This document shows positions 5,169-5,294 of a DNA stretch of 5,294 nt, in pieces. This DNA is from JAAGZL01 sp964628835 (GTDB lineage: Bacteria; Pseudomonadota; Gammaproteobacteria; Chromatiales; Chromatiaceae). The stretch is from positions 1-5,294 of the forward strand of contig CAZVME010000119.1 in the NCBI GenBank assembly GCA_964628835.1, given 5' to 3'. How positions within the stretch are numbered: position 1 is the stretch's first letter; each line of letters opens with the position of its first letter. The position numbers and the translations under genes are program-made. Under the pieces are notes generated by a model. It saw only the letters and a program-made list of their open reading frames with translations. It was not told where the DNA came from and ran no database searches.

Positions 5169-5294
5169 CTAAGGCTGCACCACCTCAAACCGTTCCACCC
5201 AGATCACTTCACAGGCACGCGCACCGACATCCTTCCTTGTCTAAGCGAGTCTTTGATCTCGTGATGCCTTTTGGGACATCCAAGTCCCCAAAAG
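5169..5294 (-). pseudogene. Possible 3' end of a gene, cut by the window edge, with an in-frame TAG
   Basis: Read on the minus strand from the window edge, one frame runs for 42 codons to a TAG at 5169-5171 and is broken only by one TAG at 5241-5243. The part after the inner stop ends in ACEVIWVERFEVVQP, which reads like real protein. The part before it contains MSQKASRDQRLA. If genuine this is the C-terminus of a gene lying to the right, either broken by a nonsense change or an already decayed remnant. I do not recognise the family. With about two stops expected by chance in 42 codons, the open frame itself is weak evidence. Confidence 0.2.
5268..5294. repeat. Inverted repeat ending at the last base of the window
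   Basis: CTTTTGGGAC (5268-5277) and GTCCCCAAAAG (5284-5294) pair over 10 bp with a single bulged C in the right arm and a 6-nt loop. On either strand this could fold into a strong hairpin. It could be a terminator stem, a mobile-element end or a dispersed palindromic repeat. What follows it is not visible, so a T-run cannot be checked. Confidence 0.6.

Larger units (their letters stand above)
4913..5294. other. Non-coding region with several short inverted repeats
   Basis: About 380 nt without a convincing complete gene on either strand. The first ~110 nt are AT-rich and act as leader and promoter region of the DUF4332-like gene. From about 5065 to 5145 there are several short inverted repeats (5065-5077, 5081-5101, and ATTCA/TGAAT at 5117-5133) and a perfect TTGACA at 5108-5113 without a good -10. 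From about 5160 the base composition becomes GC-richer and more like coding or repeat DNA, ending in the terminal inverted repeat. Confidence 0.6.

Noticed and set aside
5204..5230. Minus-strand ATG at 5230 preceded by AAGGAAGG, an 8-codon frame
   Set aside because: It is far too short. The purine run is directly next to the ATG, leaving no proper spacing.
5241..5243. In-frame TAG read as pyrrolysine
   Set aside because: There is no pyl gene or methylamine methyltransferase context here, and the surrounding frame is not certain to be coding. A nonsense change or chance is simpler.
1..5294. CRISPR array, tRNA or rRNA genes, toxin-antitoxin or defence island
   Set aside because: No direct-repeat spacing pattern, cloverleaf, rRNA-like stretch, integrase or known defence motif was seen on either strand.

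Overview
The window looks like a short piece of a proteobacterial chromosome, most likely from a gammaproteobacterium. The coding DNA is moderately GC-rich, the genes are tightly spaced with Shine-Dalgarno sites, and the TatD-family protein resembles E. coli YjjV while the ThiF-family protein resembles E. coli TcdA/YgdL. The mix of an MtaB-type methylthiotransferase and a DUF4332-like protein would fit sulfur-oxidising or related environmental lineages, but this placement is from memory of protein families and is not certain. The first gene is cut by the left edge, and the right edge falls at the last base of an inverted repeat, so this may be a short contig whose right end broke at a repeat.

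Layout. Bases 2-3490 hold four genes on the plus strand: mtaB (5' truncated), a PAP2-family membrane phosphatase, a YjjV-like TatD metal hydrolase and tcdA. mtaB and the PAP2 gene are 8 nt apart, with the PAP2 ribosome binding site overlapping the mtaB stop. A 47-nt gap follows, and then tatD and tcdA overlap by 4 nt (ATGA). Bases 3491-3660 carry a leader with possible promoter elements for a monocistronic gene (3661-4386) encoding a secreted protein of unknown family. Facing it on the minus strand is a gene for a small two-helix-hairpin-helix (DUF4332-like) protein (4496-4900). Bases 4901-5294 contain no convincing complete gene. They hold the DUF4332 gene's leader and promoter region, several short inverted repeats, a possible 3' gene remnant on the minus strand and a terminal inverted repeat.

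Biology. The clearest theme is modification of A37 in ANN-decoding tRNAs. MtaB adds a methylthio group to C2 of t6A37, and TcdA cyclises the t6A side chain to ct6A. Having both in one plus-strand cluster suggests a host that could make the doubly modified ms2ct6A. The PAP2 phosphatase (envelope lipid or isoprenoid phosphate turnover) and the TatD nuclease (nucleic-acid processing or repair) have no obvious pathway link to this and may only share transcription. No CRISPR array, tRNA, rRNA, integrase, transposase or recognisable defence system is visible. The least explained parts are the secreted orphan protein and the last ~250 bp.
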